A DNA stretch of 64,000 nucleotides from Pradoshia sp. D12 (GCF_008935075.1 NZ_CP044545.1:1887501-1951500), one strand, 5' to 3'. Counted from the first letter of the stretch, positions 1 through 9,925 are shown. The notes: generated from the letters alone by a model not told the origin. Numbers and translations are program-made.

Positions 1-107
1 GGTGGATGGTCGTATTTCCAGGAATATTTGTGGTACTAAGCGTCGTTTCTCTGAATTTAATGGGAGATGGAGTACGGGATTTATTAGATCCAAAAATGAA
101 AAAGTAA
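1..107 (+). CDS. Peptide ABC transporter permease (OppC/DppC type), 3' end only
   Basis: Only the last ~35 codons are present; the rest lies left of the window. The frame ends in a GDGVRDLLDPKMKK tail after a hydrophobic segment, the usual ending of OppC/DppC-type inner-membrane permeases. It is followed after 20 nt by the two ATPase genes of the same transporter, which supports the call. Substrate cannot be told from this fragment. Confidence 0.75.
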   Translation, partial: WMVVFPGIFVVLSVVSLNLMGDGVRDLLDPKMKK

Positions 108-127
108 TTTAACAAAGGAGGGGAATT

Positions 128-1126
128 ATGTCATCAAATGTCTTATTAAATGTTACTGGATTAAAGACAAGTTTTAAAACAGAAAGAGGAAATGTTTCTG
201 CTGTTAAGGGTGTAGATTTTCAGATAAAGAAGGGTGAGGTAGTAGGTTTAGTAGGTGAGTCCGGTTGTGGTAAAAGTGTGACTGCACAATCAATTATGAG
301 ATTATTTGATGAAGACAGATTGGTGAATTATGAAGGTAAAGTGGAATTAGAAGGTGAAAACTTACTTGAAGTTAACGAGAGAAAAATGCAAGACATACGG
401 GGTAATGATATATCTATGATATTTCAGGATCCTATAAGCTCATTAAATCCTTTGATGAAGGTAGGTGATCAAATAAAGGAAGCACTAGTATTACATCGAA
501 ATATTCCGAAGTCTGAACTCACTAATAAAGTAGTTGATTTGTTACGACTTACCGGTATCCCCTCACCAGAAAAGCGGATACACGACTATCCCCATAAATT
601 TTCTGGAGGTATGCGACAGCGAATAATGATAGCTATCGCGCTGGCATGTAAACCTAAATTGTTAATCGCAGATGAGCCTACTACAGCATTAGATGTTACG
701 ATTCAATCTCAAATCATTAAACTAATAATGAAATTAAACAAGGAATTAGATATGGCAATTTTAATGATTACTCATGATTTAGGAGTAGTTGCGGAAATTT
801 GTGATAGAGTGATTGTTATGTATATGGGTCAAGTAGTAGAAGAGGCAGATGCCATAACATTGTTTTCTAATCCAAAGCATCCATATACAATAGGGTTACT
901 AAAATCAATTCCTGATTTAAAAGGTAATCGTAAAGAGTTATTGCATATTATACCAGGGATGGTGCCTTCTTTATTTGAAAAACCTGCCGGCTGTTCATTT
1001 GCCCCTCGTTGTCCAATTGTAACCCCTGAGTGTACAAAGAAGAATCCTCCATTTGAAGTATTGAGTGAAAATCATCGTGTCCGATGTTTGTTTGCAAAGG
1101 AGGGGGAATTATATGCAACAGAATGA
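128..1126 (+). CDS. oppD: Oligopeptide/dipeptide ABC transporter ATPase, OppD/DppD family
   Basis: Cytoplasmic ATPase subunit driving peptide uptake. Walker A GESGCGKS lies at residues 43-50, the ABC signature FSGGM near 158-162 and Walker B LLIADE at 178-183. The C-terminal part carries the oligopeptide-transporter extension with a cysteine-bearing CSFAPRCP...C motif typical of the OppD/DppD family. The 332-residue length is normal. A strong GGAGGGG site precedes the ATG. It follows the permease end and overlaps the second ATPase gene, as in opp/dpp operons. Whether the substrate is dipeptide, oligopeptide or nickel cannot be decided without the binding protein. Confidence 0.92.
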   Translation: MSSNVLLNVTGLKTSFKTERGNVSAVKGVDFQIKKGEVVGLVGESGCGKSVTAQSIMRLFDEDRLVNYEGKVELEGENLLEVNERKMQDIRGNDISMIFQDPISSLNPLMKVGDQIKEALVLHRNIPKSELTNKVVDLLRLTGIPSPEKRIHDYPHKFSGGMRQRIMIAIALACKPKLLIADEPTTALDVTIQSQIIKLIMKLNKELDMAILMITHDLGVVAEICDRVIVMYMGQVVEEADAITLFSNPKHPYTIGLLKSIPDLKGNRKELLHIIPGMVPSLFEKPAGCSFAPRCPIVTPECTKKNPPFEVLSENHRVRCLFAKEGELYATE

Positions 1127-2087
1127 TAATACAAAAGATATTCTATTGACAGTGAATAATTTGGAGAAGTATTTTAAAGATGAAAGCTTAGGAAAAAAAG
1201 TGATTGTAAAAGCAGTCAATAATATCACCCTATGTATTGAACGAGGTGAAACATATGGTCTGGTAGGTGAATCAGGTTGTGGTAAAAGTACAGCTGGCCG
1301 AACCATCCTAAATTTAATAAGGCCAACAAATGGTGATGTTGTATTCAAGGGGATAAATTTATCAAGCCTATCCCAAAGGAACATGCGAAAATATCGTAAA
1401 ATGTTACAGATGATATTTCAGGATCCATATTCATCCTTGAATCCTAGAAAACGGATAGGAAAAAGTTTAGAAGAGCCACTTGCAATTCATAATGTTGGCG
1501 CAAAATCAGAACGAATAGAAAAGGTCATTAAAGTACTGAAAAGCGTAGGAATGGGACCGGAAAGCTTATATAAATTCCCTCACGAGTTTTCTGGCGGTCA
1601 ATTACAACGCATAGGGATTGCTCGGGCACTAATCTGTGAACCAGAGTTAATCATCTGTGATGAGCCTGTTTCCGCATTGGATGTTTCGGTTCAAGCACAA
1701 ATTATAAATTTATTAATTGAATTACAGAAGCAATTACAGCTTACATATATTTTTATCGCACATGATTTAAGTGTAGTTCGCCACATCTCAGACAGGGTTG
1801 GTGTTATGTATTTTGGTAGTTTAATAGAAGAAGCTGTAACTGATGATATTTATAATAACCCGTTACACCCTTATACCCAGACACTGCTTTCTGCAGTACC
1901 TTCAGTAGATCCGAAAACTAAAAGTGAACGAATAGAAGTTCTTGGCGAGCCTCCATCACCATTAAATCCACCGCTTGGATGTCCATTTCATACGCGCTGT
2001 CCTAAAGTGATGGACATTTGTAAACACCATTTGCCTAAAAGAATAGAAGTAGAGAGCGCCCATTTTGTAAATTGCCATTTGTATTAA
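1113..2087 (+). CDS. oppF: Oligopeptide/dipeptide ABC transporter ATPase, OppF/DppF family
   Basis: Second ATPase of the heterodimeric peptide importer. It has Walker A GESGCGKS, signature FSGGQLQR, Walker B and the C-terminal cysteine motif (CPFHTRCP...C) of OppF/DppF. The open frame extends further upstream, but I chose the ATG at 1113 (MQQNDN...) because AAGGAGGGGG sits just before it. This gives a 324-residue protein whose start overlaps the oppD end by 14 nt, a usual sign of translational coupling. It is the last gene of the operon; no strong terminator is visible behind it. Confidence 0.92.
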   Translation: MQQNDNTKDILLTVNNLEKYFKDESLGKKVIVKAVNNITLCIERGETYGLVGESGCGKSTAGRTILNLIRPTNGDVVFKGINLSSLSQRNMRKYRKMLQMIFQDPYSSLNPRKRIGKSLEEPLAIHNVGAKSERIEKVIKVLKSVGMGPESLYKFPHEFSGGQLQRIGIARALICEPELIICDEPVSALDVSVQAQIINLLIELQKQLQLTYIFIAHDLSVVRHISDRVGVMYFGSLIEEAVTDDIYNNPLHPYTQTLLSAVPSVDPKTKSERIEVLGEPPSPLNPPLGCPFHTRCPKVMDICKHHLPKRIEVESAHFVNCHLY

Positions 2088-2372
2088 AAGAGGAATTTTT
2101 TCTAGAATATTAAAGAGATTAATCTGTTGGTGATCCATTGTGTAATAAAGAAGATATTTGAAAAATATTAGAATCAACACCGGCCAACTAAATAACAGTC
2201 TTAGCATAAACTCTTTCAATAGTATTCATACAGTCTATCTATCAACTCTAGTGGGATTTTGCCCAATAAGTTAATTATATTTTACATTGAATATCTATAA
2301 TTGTTCTGTACTAGTTATTTTTACGGATAAGTATAGTAAAATAGACTTATAAAAAGGAAATGAGGGATTATC

Positions 2373-3134
2373 ATGTTTGATAAACTGCTGTCATCCATAG
2401 GTATTGGTGCTGCCAAAGTTGATACGAGGCTTGCGAAAAAAAGTTATATTGTCGGTGAGACAATCGAAGGTGAGGTTTTTATCAAGGGAGGAAAAAACGA
2501 GCAGGATATTGATAACATCTATTTAACATTAATGACTGACTATGTAGTGGAAGTTGATGATAAAAAGGTTAGACGTTCTGTTGCCTTGGACAAAATCTTA
2601 TTGACTGAACGCTTCACAATCGCTTCAAATGAAGATAAAGTGGTGCCCTTTCAGTTGAATATTCCTTATGAAGCCCCTGTTACAAAAGGAAGTACACGTG
2701 TTTGGATTCAAACCGGCTTGGATATTAAAATGGCAATCGACCCTCAAGATAAAGACTTTTTGGAAATAAAGCCACATCAGCTTGTAAGAGAATTCATTGA
2801 TGCTGCAGGAAGATTGGGATTCCGCTTACGTCAGGTAGATTGTGAAAAGACTCCTTCGTATTTCAGAAACGGCTTACCGTTTGTTCAGGAATTTGAATTT
2901 AAAGCTACATCCGGTGAATTTGCGAGAAAGCTGGATGAACTAGAAGCTGTATTCCAGCTGACGGAAAACGAAGCAAGAGTGTTGCTTCAAATCGATCGAA
3001 GAGCAAGAGGTTTCTCAAGCTTCTTAGCTGAATCATTAAACATGGATGAATCGTTTGTTAAATTCACTTTTGATAAGTCGGACATTGGCACGCTAGACCG
3101 TACATTGGGAGATTTAATTAGAAAATATTGCTGA
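2373..3134 (+). CDS. spo0M: Sporulation-control protein Spo0M
   Basis: Arrestin-like cytoplasmic protein affecting phosphorelay-dependent entry into sporulation and cell-envelope processes in Bacillus. The N-terminal ~130 residues have the spo0M beta-sandwich character (an opening stretch with a GIGAAKVDTRL motif, then YIVGETIEGEV). The C-terminal ~120 residues are the alpha/beta part usual for the family. The length of 253 residues matches Bacillus Spo0M (about 258). A GAGG ribosome binding site precedes the ATG. The gene stands alone between a 285-nt spacer that I could not explain and a strong terminator. Confidence 0.9.
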   Translation: MFDKLLSSIGIGAAKVDTRLAKKSYIVGETIEGEVFIKGGKNEQDIDNIYLTLMTDYVVEVDDKKVRRSVALDKILLTERFTIASNEDKVVPFQLNIPYEAPVTKGSTRVWIQTGLDIKMAIDPQDKDFLEIKPHQLVREFIDAAGRLGFRLRQVDCEKTPSYFRNGLPFVQEFEFKATSGEFARKLDELEAVFQLTENEARVLLQIDRRARGFSSFLAESLNMDESFVKFTFDKSDIGTLDRTLGDLIRKYC

Positions 3135-3192
3135 TTTATGGTTTCGACCAGTCAGATTCAATAAAATTTTACATGTTTTTTACATTGTGATG

Positions 3193-3224
3193 AAAGAAAC
3201 TGCTCACTGGCAGTTTCTTTTTTT
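3193..3224 (+). terminator. Rho-independent terminator of spo0M
   Basis: Eleven-base perfect arms (AAAGAAACTGC / GCAGTTTCTTT) around a 6-nt loop, followed by a T-run. Confidence 0.9.
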
Positions 3225-3582
3225 ATATAGAAATCTATTTTTTTATAAAAATAGTTAGCTGAGAAATTAGATATAAGTAAATGAAACTAATGATCTCTTA
3301 GTTATGAATATATCCATATAGGTAAACTAAGCAATAAGAATGAGGTGAATATGCAGAAACTTGTCATTTTTTCATGAAATAATTGTTGTTACATTAAGAT
3401 AGACCTAAGGTTAATAATGGAAGTAAGTACTTATGCCGGATAGAAAAATAAGAAAGATGGATGTATTCTCGAGTGAGAGGAATCTATCTAGATAAATCCC
3501 CCAAAGATCCATCTCCGTAGCCTTCATCAACCTTTCTTTCGTTTTGATCACTCGCTTTGTGATAAAAAAGAGGAGGAATGAT
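3225..3582. other. Spacer upstream of amiE
   Basis: AT-rich region with no convincing gene; the reading frames here have no ribosome binding site or family likeness. It must hold the promoter of the wall-recycling operon, but I could not identify -35/-10 boxes or an operator with confidence. Confidence 0.5.
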
Positions 3583-5235
3583 ATGAAAAAAATCACCTCA
3601 ATTGCATTCAGCACGATGATTGCTGTGTCTGCATTTAACACATCCGATGGTCTAATGATGACAAGTGCTAAGGGACATTTAGACAATGCATCATATTGGG
3701 ACGAACCTGGTCGAATGCTACCGATACTCCTACCTTCAAATGCCAGAATGGCAGGTATGAAGCAGTCTGCACTTGATGACATAGATGTGACAATCGGCCA
3801 ATACATCGAAAGCGGCTTAATTCCAGGGGCGGTCACCTTTGTGGCACGAAGCGGTCATATTGTTCAAAAAGCTGCATATGGGTTTGCGGCTCTCTATCAG
3901 GATGATACCTTCACGGAAATTGAAACACCCCTTAAAATGAAAGCGGATACAATTTTTGATATCGCTTCTATTAGTAAGCTTTTTACAACTACTGCGGTCA
4001 TGATGCTTTATGAGCAAGGAATTTTCCAACTCGATGACCCTGTTGCGTTGCATCTGTCACAATTCGCTGCAAACGGCAAAGAAGACATAACAATCAGACA
4101 ACTTTTAACCCATACTTCAGGTTTTGCAGCTGGGATGCCTCTTTATATGCAAGAGGGCACTCGAGAAAGCCGCATCCAGTCCGTACTGCAACATGGTTTG
4201 ATTAACGAGCCTGGGAACACCTATTTATACAGTGATTTGAACATGATAACGCTTGGGGCGCTAGTCGAGAAATGGAGTGGTCTCCGGCAGGACGAGTTTG
4301 TTAAGAAAGCCATCACAGAGCCGCTTGGTATGAAGGATACGATGTATAATCCTCCGGCAAAATTAAAGAAACGTATAGCTGCAACCGAATATCAGCCAAA
4401 GATAGGGAGAGGGCTTGTCTGGGGCGAGGTTCATGATGAAAATGCGTGGTCGCTTGAAGGTGTGGCTGGTCATGCAGGCGTCTTCTCCACAGCCAAGGAT
4501 TTAGGGATTCTCGCCCATGCATATTTAAATGATGGTAAATACGGTAAGATACGCATTCTAAAGAAGAAAACGATTGACTTAATTATGAAGAACTATAACA
4601 CTGCGTTTCCAGGAAATGACCATGGATTAGGCTTTGAGCTTAATCAGGGCTGGTACATGGATTCACTTTCTGATACATTCACCGCTGGCCATACGGGCTA
4701 TACCGGTACAGCTCTTGTGATGAGTCCATCTAATCAGACTGTTGCTATTTTACTTACAAACCGGGTACATCCATCCCGAAATACACCTTCCATTAATCCT
4801 ATCAGACGAACATTCGCTAGAGGTGTGGGAGACAGCATACCTATAAATGTGAAAAAGGGACAAATGGCTTGGTTCGCGAGCTATGGAGATCAATTAGATA
4901 ACACACTTTCAGCTCAAGTGAATTTAAAAAGAGATGCTTATTTGAGTTTCGATACCTGGTTCCGGATTGAAGAGGAGAGTGATTATGGATATTTGGAAAC
5001 ATCGACTGACGGAAAAGCATTTACAAGTATTCAAAGCTTCACAGGAAAAAGCAATGGATGGGAGAAGGAGAATGTCCTCATTCCTGCCGGCACGAAATTT
5101 ATTCGTTTTTCCTATAAAACTGATGAAAGCGTGAACGGGCGCGGCTGGTATGTACAAGACGCAAGCATAAAAACAAATGGAAAGAAGGAACGACTGACCT
5201 TCGAGAGCAATGGATTTGAACGTAGAACAGATTAA
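3583..5235 (+). CDS. amiE: Secreted serine hydrolase of the beta-lactamase/PBP fold, AmiE-like N-acetylmuramyl-L-alanine amidase
   Basis: Predicted exported enzyme removing the stem peptide from N-acetylmuramic acid in muropeptide recycling. Chosen start is the ATG at 3583 behind GAGGAGG. It gives MKKITS plus a hydrophobic signal peptide of ~30 residues. The catalytic S-x-x-K is SISK at residues 129-132, a YSD motif follows at about 216 (in place of the usual YxN), and HTGYTG serves as the KTG-like box. Residues beyond ~430 form an extra beta-rich domain (jelly-roll-like), making it longer than the plain hydrolase domain. The function rests on synteny with nagZ and namZ, the B. subtilis ybbE-nagZ-namZ order; esterase or DD-peptidase activity is the alternative. 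Confidence 0.82.
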   Translation: MKKITSIAFSTMIAVSAFNTSDGLMMTSAKGHLDNASYWDEPGRMLPILLPSNARMAGMKQSALDDIDVTIGQYIESGLIPGAVTFVARSGHIVQKAAYGFAALYQDDTFTEIETPLKMKADTIFDIASISKLFTTTAVMMLYEQGIFQLDDPVALHLSQFAANGKEDITIRQLLTHTSGFAAGMPLYMQEGTRESRIQSVLQHGLINEPGNTYLYSDLNMITLGALVEKWSGLRQDEFVKKAITEPLGMKDTMYNPPAKLKKRIAATEYQPKIGRGLVWGEVHDENAWSLEGVAGHAGVFSTAKDLGILAHAYLNDGKYGKIRILKKKTIDLIMKNYNTAFPGNDHGLGFELNQGWYMDSLSDTFTAGHTGYTGTALVMSPSNQTVAILLTNRVHPSRNTPSINPIRRTFARGVGDSIPINVKKGQMAWFASYGDQLDNTLSAQVNLKRDAYLSFDTWFRIEEESDYGYLETSTDGKAFTSIQSFTGKSNGWEKENVLIPAGTKFIRFSYKTDESVNGRGWYVQDASIKTNGKKERLTFESNGFERRTD

Positions 5236-5252
5236 ATGGGGAGGTGCTAATA

Positions 5253-7334
5253 TTGAAAAATAGGAAATGGTTCTTGATTATACTTGTGATGAGTGTATTC
5301 CTGACGACCGGATTCAGCAGCCAAACTAAGAAACCAGCAAATCCAAATGATGGTGTGCGAGATATTGTAATCTATCAAAATCTGCATGAGGTTGATAAAA
5401 CGATTAGCGGCAACAGTGTCAAAATGAAGGCAGTGAACGTCTACCATGATGGTCATTTTACAAAGACAAATAAGGTAAAATGGTCGGTTGCAAATAAACG
5501 TATCGCGAAAATTAGTTCTAATGGAACCTTGACGATTACAGGGAAATCAGGAGTGGCAGTCATTCTTGCTACATCGGGAAAAAAGATAGACACTGCCTTT
5601 TTGGTAGTGGATAAAAAGGGAAATGCAACATTCCGCTCCATCAAGCAAAAACGGTACCAGCTTGCTGAATATGCCGTTAGCAAGATGAAGTTAGAAGAGA
5701 AAATCGGGCAAATGCTTATGCCTGATTACCGGAACTGGGATGGCAAGAATGTGACAGAGATGCTGCCGGAGATAGAACAGCAAATTAAGGATTATGACTT
5801 GGGTGGAGTTATTCTATTCCGCGAAAATGTTGTAACGACTGAGCAAACCGCTCGTCTCGTGGATGCGTATCAGCTCGCCTCTGAGAAATATGGGATGCTC
5901 ATCTCAATTGATCAAGAGGGTGGAATTGTGACCAGGCTGCAATCTGGAACTGATATGCCCGGCAATATGGCCTTAGGAGCTACACGGTCTGGGACAATCA
6001 CGAAAGATGTTGCGCGTGCCATTGGCGAGGAGCTCGGTTCGCTTGGCATTAATACAAACTTTGCCCCATCGCTTGATGTCAACAATAATAGTAACAATCC
6101 TGTCATTGGTGTCCGTTCCTTCAGTGAAGACCCGAAACTAACCGCTGAACTAGGAACTGCTTATATTGAAGGCATGCAGGAAACAGGCACGATTGCAACG
6201 GCCAAGCATTTTCCAGGTCATGGCGATACGGCAGTTGATTCCCATGTTGGACTTCCAGAAGTTCCATATGAGATGGAGAGATTAAAGGAAGTGGAACTAT
6301 ACCCGTTTCAGCAAGCGATGAATGCTGGTGTTGATGCCATCATGACCGCGCATATCACCTTTCCGAAGGTAGATGACACGAAAGTGATTTCCAAAAAGAC
6401 CCGTGAGGAAGTCTCTATACCAGCAACTCTCTCCCACCGCTTTCTGACAGAATTGGTTAGGGAGGAAATGGACTATGATGGATTGATCGTTACAGACGCC
6501 ATGAACATGGGTGCTATCACCGAGCATTATGGAACTGTCGATGCGGCCATCATGTCTGTTAAGGCAGGTACGGACATTGTACTTATGCCCGTTGGACTAG
6601 AGGATGTTCGTAATGGGCTCCTTGATGCAGTAAGAAATCGCGATATTAAAGAAAAGCGAATTGATGCATCCGTAAAACGGATCCTGTCACTGAAAATCAA
6701 AAGGGGCATCTTTAAAGAAGAATCCCCAGACCCACTTGAAGAAAGAATCGAAAAAGCGCTTGAGACCGTTGGTTCACCAGAGCATAAGGCGATCGAGAAA
6801 ACAGCTGCAGAGAAATCTATTACCCTCGTCAAGAATAACAATCAGCTCCTGCCTTTAAATGACTTGCAGGAATCCGGAAAGATTGTCGTTATCGGTATGA
6901 CCTACAACCAAGAATTATATAACGCTATTAAAGAAAAGCATGCCAACACTGAGGAGATTACCCTTCCTTCTAGCTATCAACTGACCGATGCACAGAAGGA
7001 GCAGCTTCGTCAGGCGGATTATATTATTATTGGCAGCCATACATCAAATGTAGCAATGAGGTTACCTACCCATCCTCAAATGCAGAGAATTAATGATATT
7101 ACCGACAACTATAATGCGCCTTCTATAGCTGTTGCGATTCGTAATCCATATGACATTATGTCCTTTCCTCAGGTTGATGCATATATCACTCAATATGGTT
7201 TCCGTACCGCAAGCTTTAAAGCAACTGCAGCAGCCATTTTCGGTGAAATAAATCCATCTGGTAAACTCCCTGTCACGATCCCGAACGGGCAAGGGGAAAC
7301 TTTATATCCATTTGGCCATGGTTTATCCTACTAA
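5253..7334 (+). CDS. nagZ: Beta-N-acetylglucosaminidase NagZ (GH3), exported
   Basis: Cleaves GlcNAc from the non-reducing end of muropeptides outside the cell. Start taken as TTG at 5253, 8 nt behind GGGGAGG; the frame also allows a GTG three codons earlier, inside the Shine-Dalgarno. A signal peptide opens the protein, then ~100 residues of an Ig-like (BIG2-type) domain, then the GH3 barrel. It carries DQEGG, KHFPGHGDTAVDSH (the His/Asp loop specific to NagZ-type enzymes) and the nucleophile motif TDAMNMGA. The C-terminal alpha/beta domain, ending in YPFGHGLSY, is the second GH3 domain seen in Bacillus NagZ. It lies 17 nt after amiE and before namZ. Confidence 0.93.
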   Translation: MKNRKWFLIILVMSVFLTTGFSSQTKKPANPNDGVRDIVIYQNLHEVDKTISGNSVKMKAVNVYHDGHFTKTNKVKWSVANKRIAKISSNGTLTITGKSGVAVILATSGKKIDTAFLVVDKKGNATFRSIKQKRYQLAEYAVSKMKLEEKIGQMLMPDYRNWDGKNVTEMLPEIEQQIKDYDLGGVILFRENVVTTEQTARLVDAYQLASEKYGMLISIDQEGGIVTRLQSGTDMPGNMALGATRSGTITKDVARAIGEELGSLGINTNFAPSLDVNNNSNNPVIGVRSFSEDPKLTAELGTAYIEGMQETGTIATAKHFPGHGDTAVDSHVGLPEVPYEMERLKEVELYPFQQAMNAGVDAIMTAHITFPKVDDTKVISKKTREEVSIPATLSHRFLTELVREEMDYDGLIVTDAMNMGAITEHYGTVDAAIMSVKAGTDIVLMPVGLEDVRNGLLDAVRNRDIKEKRIDASVKRILSLKIKRGIFKEESPDPLEERIEKALETVGSPEHKAIEKTAAEKSITLVKNNNQLLPLNDLQESGKIVVIGMTYNQELYNAIKEKHANTEEITLPSSYQLTDAQKEQLRQADYIIIGSHTSNVAMRLPTHPQMQRINDITDNYNAPSIAVAIRNPYDIMSFPQVDAYITQYGFRTASFKATAAAIFGEINPSGKLPVTIPNGQGETLYPFGHGLSY

Positions 7335-7357
7335 TTAGATAACTAAGGAGGCTTTAT

Positions 7358-8617
7358 ATGCAGAAGAGAAGTTTCGCTGTCCTATTCACACTGATTCTGA
7401 TTTTATCAACGATTTCTTTCGCCCAAGCAGGTCAAAAGGACAAGCATAAAAAGAAGGATTTAGAACTAGGCGTCGACGTTATTCTAAGTGATAAAAAAGA
7501 ATTGCTGGAAGGTAAAAGGGTAGGTCTCATCACAAATCCGACCGGTGTAGATCAAGAGCTTAACAGCATTGTTGACCGTTTCTATGAGGATGAGGATATC
7601 AATCTCACCGCTTTATATGGCCCGGAACATGGAGTTAGAGGAGACGCGCAGGCCGGCAGCTATGTTGATTTCTACATTGATGAAACTACTGGTCTTCCTG
7701 TATACAGCCTTTACGGCAAAACCCGTAAACCAACACCGGAAATGTTAAAAGATATTGATGTACTTGTATTTGATATTCAGGATGTAGGCGCACGCTTCTA
7801 TACGTATATTTACACAATGGCATTAGCGATGGATGCGGCAAAGGAACAAGGAATCCCATTCATCGTACTTGATCGCCCGAATCCCCTAGGAGGACTGAAG
7901 GTGGAAGGACCGATTCTTGAAGCACCCGAATATGCTTCGTTTATCGGGCAATACGAAATCCCACTCAGACATGGGATGACTGTTGGAGAACTCGCGAAAC
8001 TATTTAACAAGGAATTTGGCATTGGGGCGGATTTAACCGTTGTAAAAATGAAAAATTGGAAGCGTCATATGAATTATGAAGATACAGGACTAGAATGGGT
8101 CCTTCCATCCCCAAACATGCCGACACTCGACACAGCTTATGTATACCCGGGCACAGGATTAATTGAAGGCACGAATTTATCCGAAGGGCGCGGAACAACG
8201 AAACCTTTTGAATTGCTCGGAGCCCCATTCATAAATGGAACAGAGCTAGCAAAGGAGCTAAACAAGCTAAACTTAAAAGGTGTTCAATTCCGAGCAGCCT
8301 CGTTCACGCCGACATTCTCGAAGCATAGTGGAATCCTATCCCATGGTGTTCAGGTTCATATAACAGACTATAATGATTTCGTGCCTCTTGAGGCAGGTCT
8401 TCATATCGTTAAGACCATTCATGACATGTATCCGGATGATTTCGAATTCCGTACAGAGGACAGCAAAGGAATTTCCTATTTCGACTTGCTTATCGGCAAC
8501 GGCTGGATTCGCGATGATATCGAAGCAGGTAAATCCGTAAAACAAATCAAGCAGAAATGGGAAAAGGATTTGAAAGACTTCATGAAACTAAGATCTAAAT
8601 ATTTGCTGTATAGATAA
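7358..8617 (+). CDS. namZ: Exo-beta-N-acetylmuramidase NamZ (DUF1343, YbbC family)
   Basis: Releases MurNAc from the non-reducing end of peptidoglycan chains, working with NagZ and AmiE. A signal peptide ends near the AQAG motif at about residue 25. The DUF1343 core is recognisable from GVDVILSD, LITNPTGVD, a YGPEHGVRGDAQAG stretch, DIQDVGARFYTY, LDRPNPLGG and EGTNLSEGRGTT. The length of 419 residues is normal. AAGGAGG precedes the ATG, 23 nt after nagZ, so the three genes form one operon. In B. subtilis the set also includes the murQ-murR-murP genes; these are not next to it here. Confidence 0.92.
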   Translation: MQKRSFAVLFTLILILSTISFAQAGQKDKHKKKDLELGVDVILSDKKELLEGKRVGLITNPTGVDQELNSIVDRFYEDEDINLTALYGPEHGVRGDAQAGSYVDFYIDETTGLPVYSLYGKTRKPTPEMLKDIDVLVFDIQDVGARFYTYIYTMALAMDAAKEQGIPFIVLDRPNPLGGLKVEGPILEAPEYASFIGQYEIPLRHGMTVGELAKLFNKEFGIGADLTVVKMKNWKRHMNYEDTGLEWVLPSPNMPTLDTAYVYPGTGLIEGTNLSEGRGTTKPFELLGAPFINGTELAKELNKLNLKGVQFRAASFTPTFSKHSGILSHGVQVHITDYNDFVPLEAGLHIVKTIHDMYPDDFEFRTEDSKGISYFDLLIGNGWIRDDIEAGKSVKQIKQKWEKDLKDFMKLRSKYLLYR

Positions 8618-8623
8618 GGGAGG

Positions 8624-8675
8624 GAAGCTTGAAGGCTGAGATGAGTGGAGCCTTTGAGCTTCTTAATTTTTTTGC
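8624..8675 (+). terminator. Terminator of the amiE-nagZ-namZ operon
   Basis: Near-perfect 14-nt arms (GAAGCTTGAAGGCT / AGCCTTTGAGCTTC) around an 11-nt loop, followed by TTAATTTTTTT. Confidence 0.8.
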
Positions 8676-9162
8676 GCATTCAAAAGATGCTATTCCGTCT
8701 AAGAGACACCGGTACCAAGATTATAGAGTTAGAGGAAATGTTAGTTGCTTTAGTAGTAATGAGACAAAATAGTTTTCTGCGTTATTTTAGAAGATAATAA
8801 CAAGTAATGAGGTATTGTATGATTACGGTGATTGTTTGGAGTTATTTTTCACCTTGTATGCGCCAATAAGATACTGTAATCCGTCGAATATTTATTATTG
8901 TCAATGTGTATTTCAGAAATCACATAAACTTACATAACCAGAACAAATGAGTTATTTTCTATCTCGCTTTTGAGTATCAGACTTATTTAAACAGTCCATT
9001 TATATCTCCACTTACATATTGCAAACTATCGAATTTTACCAAAAATCCCCGAGAGCAAATCATTATTTTTTATGCTAAAGTTATATCGATATTACATGCG
9101 AAATATACAAACGTAGGGATTACGCATATGATATACAATATACATCAAGGAGTTGGCTTTAA
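8676..9162. other. Gene-free spacer
   Basis: AT-rich, with no reading frame that carries a ribosome binding site. It contains the promoter region of the following repeat protein but no clear boxes were found. Confidence 0.5.
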
Positions 9163-9906
9163 TTGTTTGGATTTTTAACATTACTTTTTTTAGTCGCGAC
9201 AATCTTAGTTGTTGTTGGAATAATCAAACCTACGAAAATAAAAATGTCTTCTCGTAAAGAAGTCTTGAAAAAAGGCGGTATAGCTCTTTTAGTACTTTTT
9301 GTATTAATGATGGTAACAGTTCCTCCGACTGAATCAACTACTTCTGAAACCGATAAAGGCACTTCTACTGGGCTAGAAACTACGGAGGAAGCAAAAGCAG
9401 AAGAGGCCAAGAAAGCAGAAGAGGCCAAGAAAGCAGAAGAGGCTAAGAAAGCAGAAGAGGCCAAGAAAGCAGAAGAGGCCAAAAAAGCAGAAGAGGCTAA
9501 GAAAGCGGAAGAGGCTAAGAAACCAGAAAACATTGTGAGAAAAGCAGTAGAGGAACATTTTGGGGAAGAAAATCTCGAAGAAGTGACATATAATGCTAGC
9601 GGAAAATTTGTATTAATACGTGTTTTGGGCAATGACAACTTAACCACTAATATGATAAGAAGAGGTATGTGGCTAGACACCCAGGATATATTAGAAGATT
9701 TAGACGGTGTAGAAGGAATTGACACAGTTGATTTTAATATATTATTCCCTATGCAAGATCAGTATGGAAATAGTTCAAATTCTATAGTTATGAAATCATC
9801 ATTCAACAAAGAAACTAGAGATAAGATTAATTGGGAAAATTTCTTAACTGATAATATTCCAAATATATCTCAAAATTATTGGGAACATCCAGCTTTTTCT
9901 AAATGA
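9163..9906 (+). CDS. Membrane-anchored or secreted protein with charged AEEAKK repeats; function unknown
   Basis: A TTG start follows AAGGAG. Two hydrophobic segments open the protein (about residues 1-20 and 40-55), then a Thr/Ser/Glu stretch, then seven tandem AEEAKK units (residues ~79-120) that should form a rigid charged helix, then a ~120-residue C-terminal domain. That C-terminal domain (...TTNMIRRGMWLDTQDILE..., ending NYWEHPAFSK) resembles the end of small exported proteins of Firmicutes and phage-linked genes that I cannot name. The helical stalk probably holds the domain away from the membrane. The reverse-strand frame over the repeats is a shadow. Confidence 0.75.
   Translation: MFGFLTLLFLVATILVVVGIIKPTKIKMSSRKEVLKKGGIALLVLFVLMMVTVPPTESTTSETDKGTSTGLETTEEAKAEEAKKAEEAKKAEEAKKAEEAKKAEEAKKAEEAKKAEEAKKPENIVRKAVEEHFGEENLEEVTYNASGKFVLIRVLGNDNLTTNMIRRGMWLDTQDILEDLDGVEGIDTVDFNILFPMQDQYGNSSNSIVMKSSFNKETRDKINWENFLTDNIPNISQNYWEHPAFSK
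9397..9522 (+). repeat. Seven tandem 18-bp coding repeats (AEEAKK)
   Basis: Seven units of the pattern gcagaagaggccaagaaa with only third-position and a few other changes. The near-identity at DNA level suggests recent expansion by slippage, so copy number may vary between strains. Confidence 0.95.
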
Positions 9907-9925
9907 AACATTTAACTATTGGCGG

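Noticed and set aside
3411-3836. 141-aa minus-strand frame over the amiE start
   Set aside because: Antisense to a well-supported signal peptide and ribosome binding site.
9397-9522. Possible CRISPR-like repeat array
   Set aside because: The 18-bp units are contiguous with no spacers and stay in one coding frame.
9159-9725. 188-aa minus-strand frame rich in ASSAFL repeats
   Set aside because: It is the mirror of the AEEAKK coding repeat on the plus strand; no ribosome binding site, and the plus frame has one.
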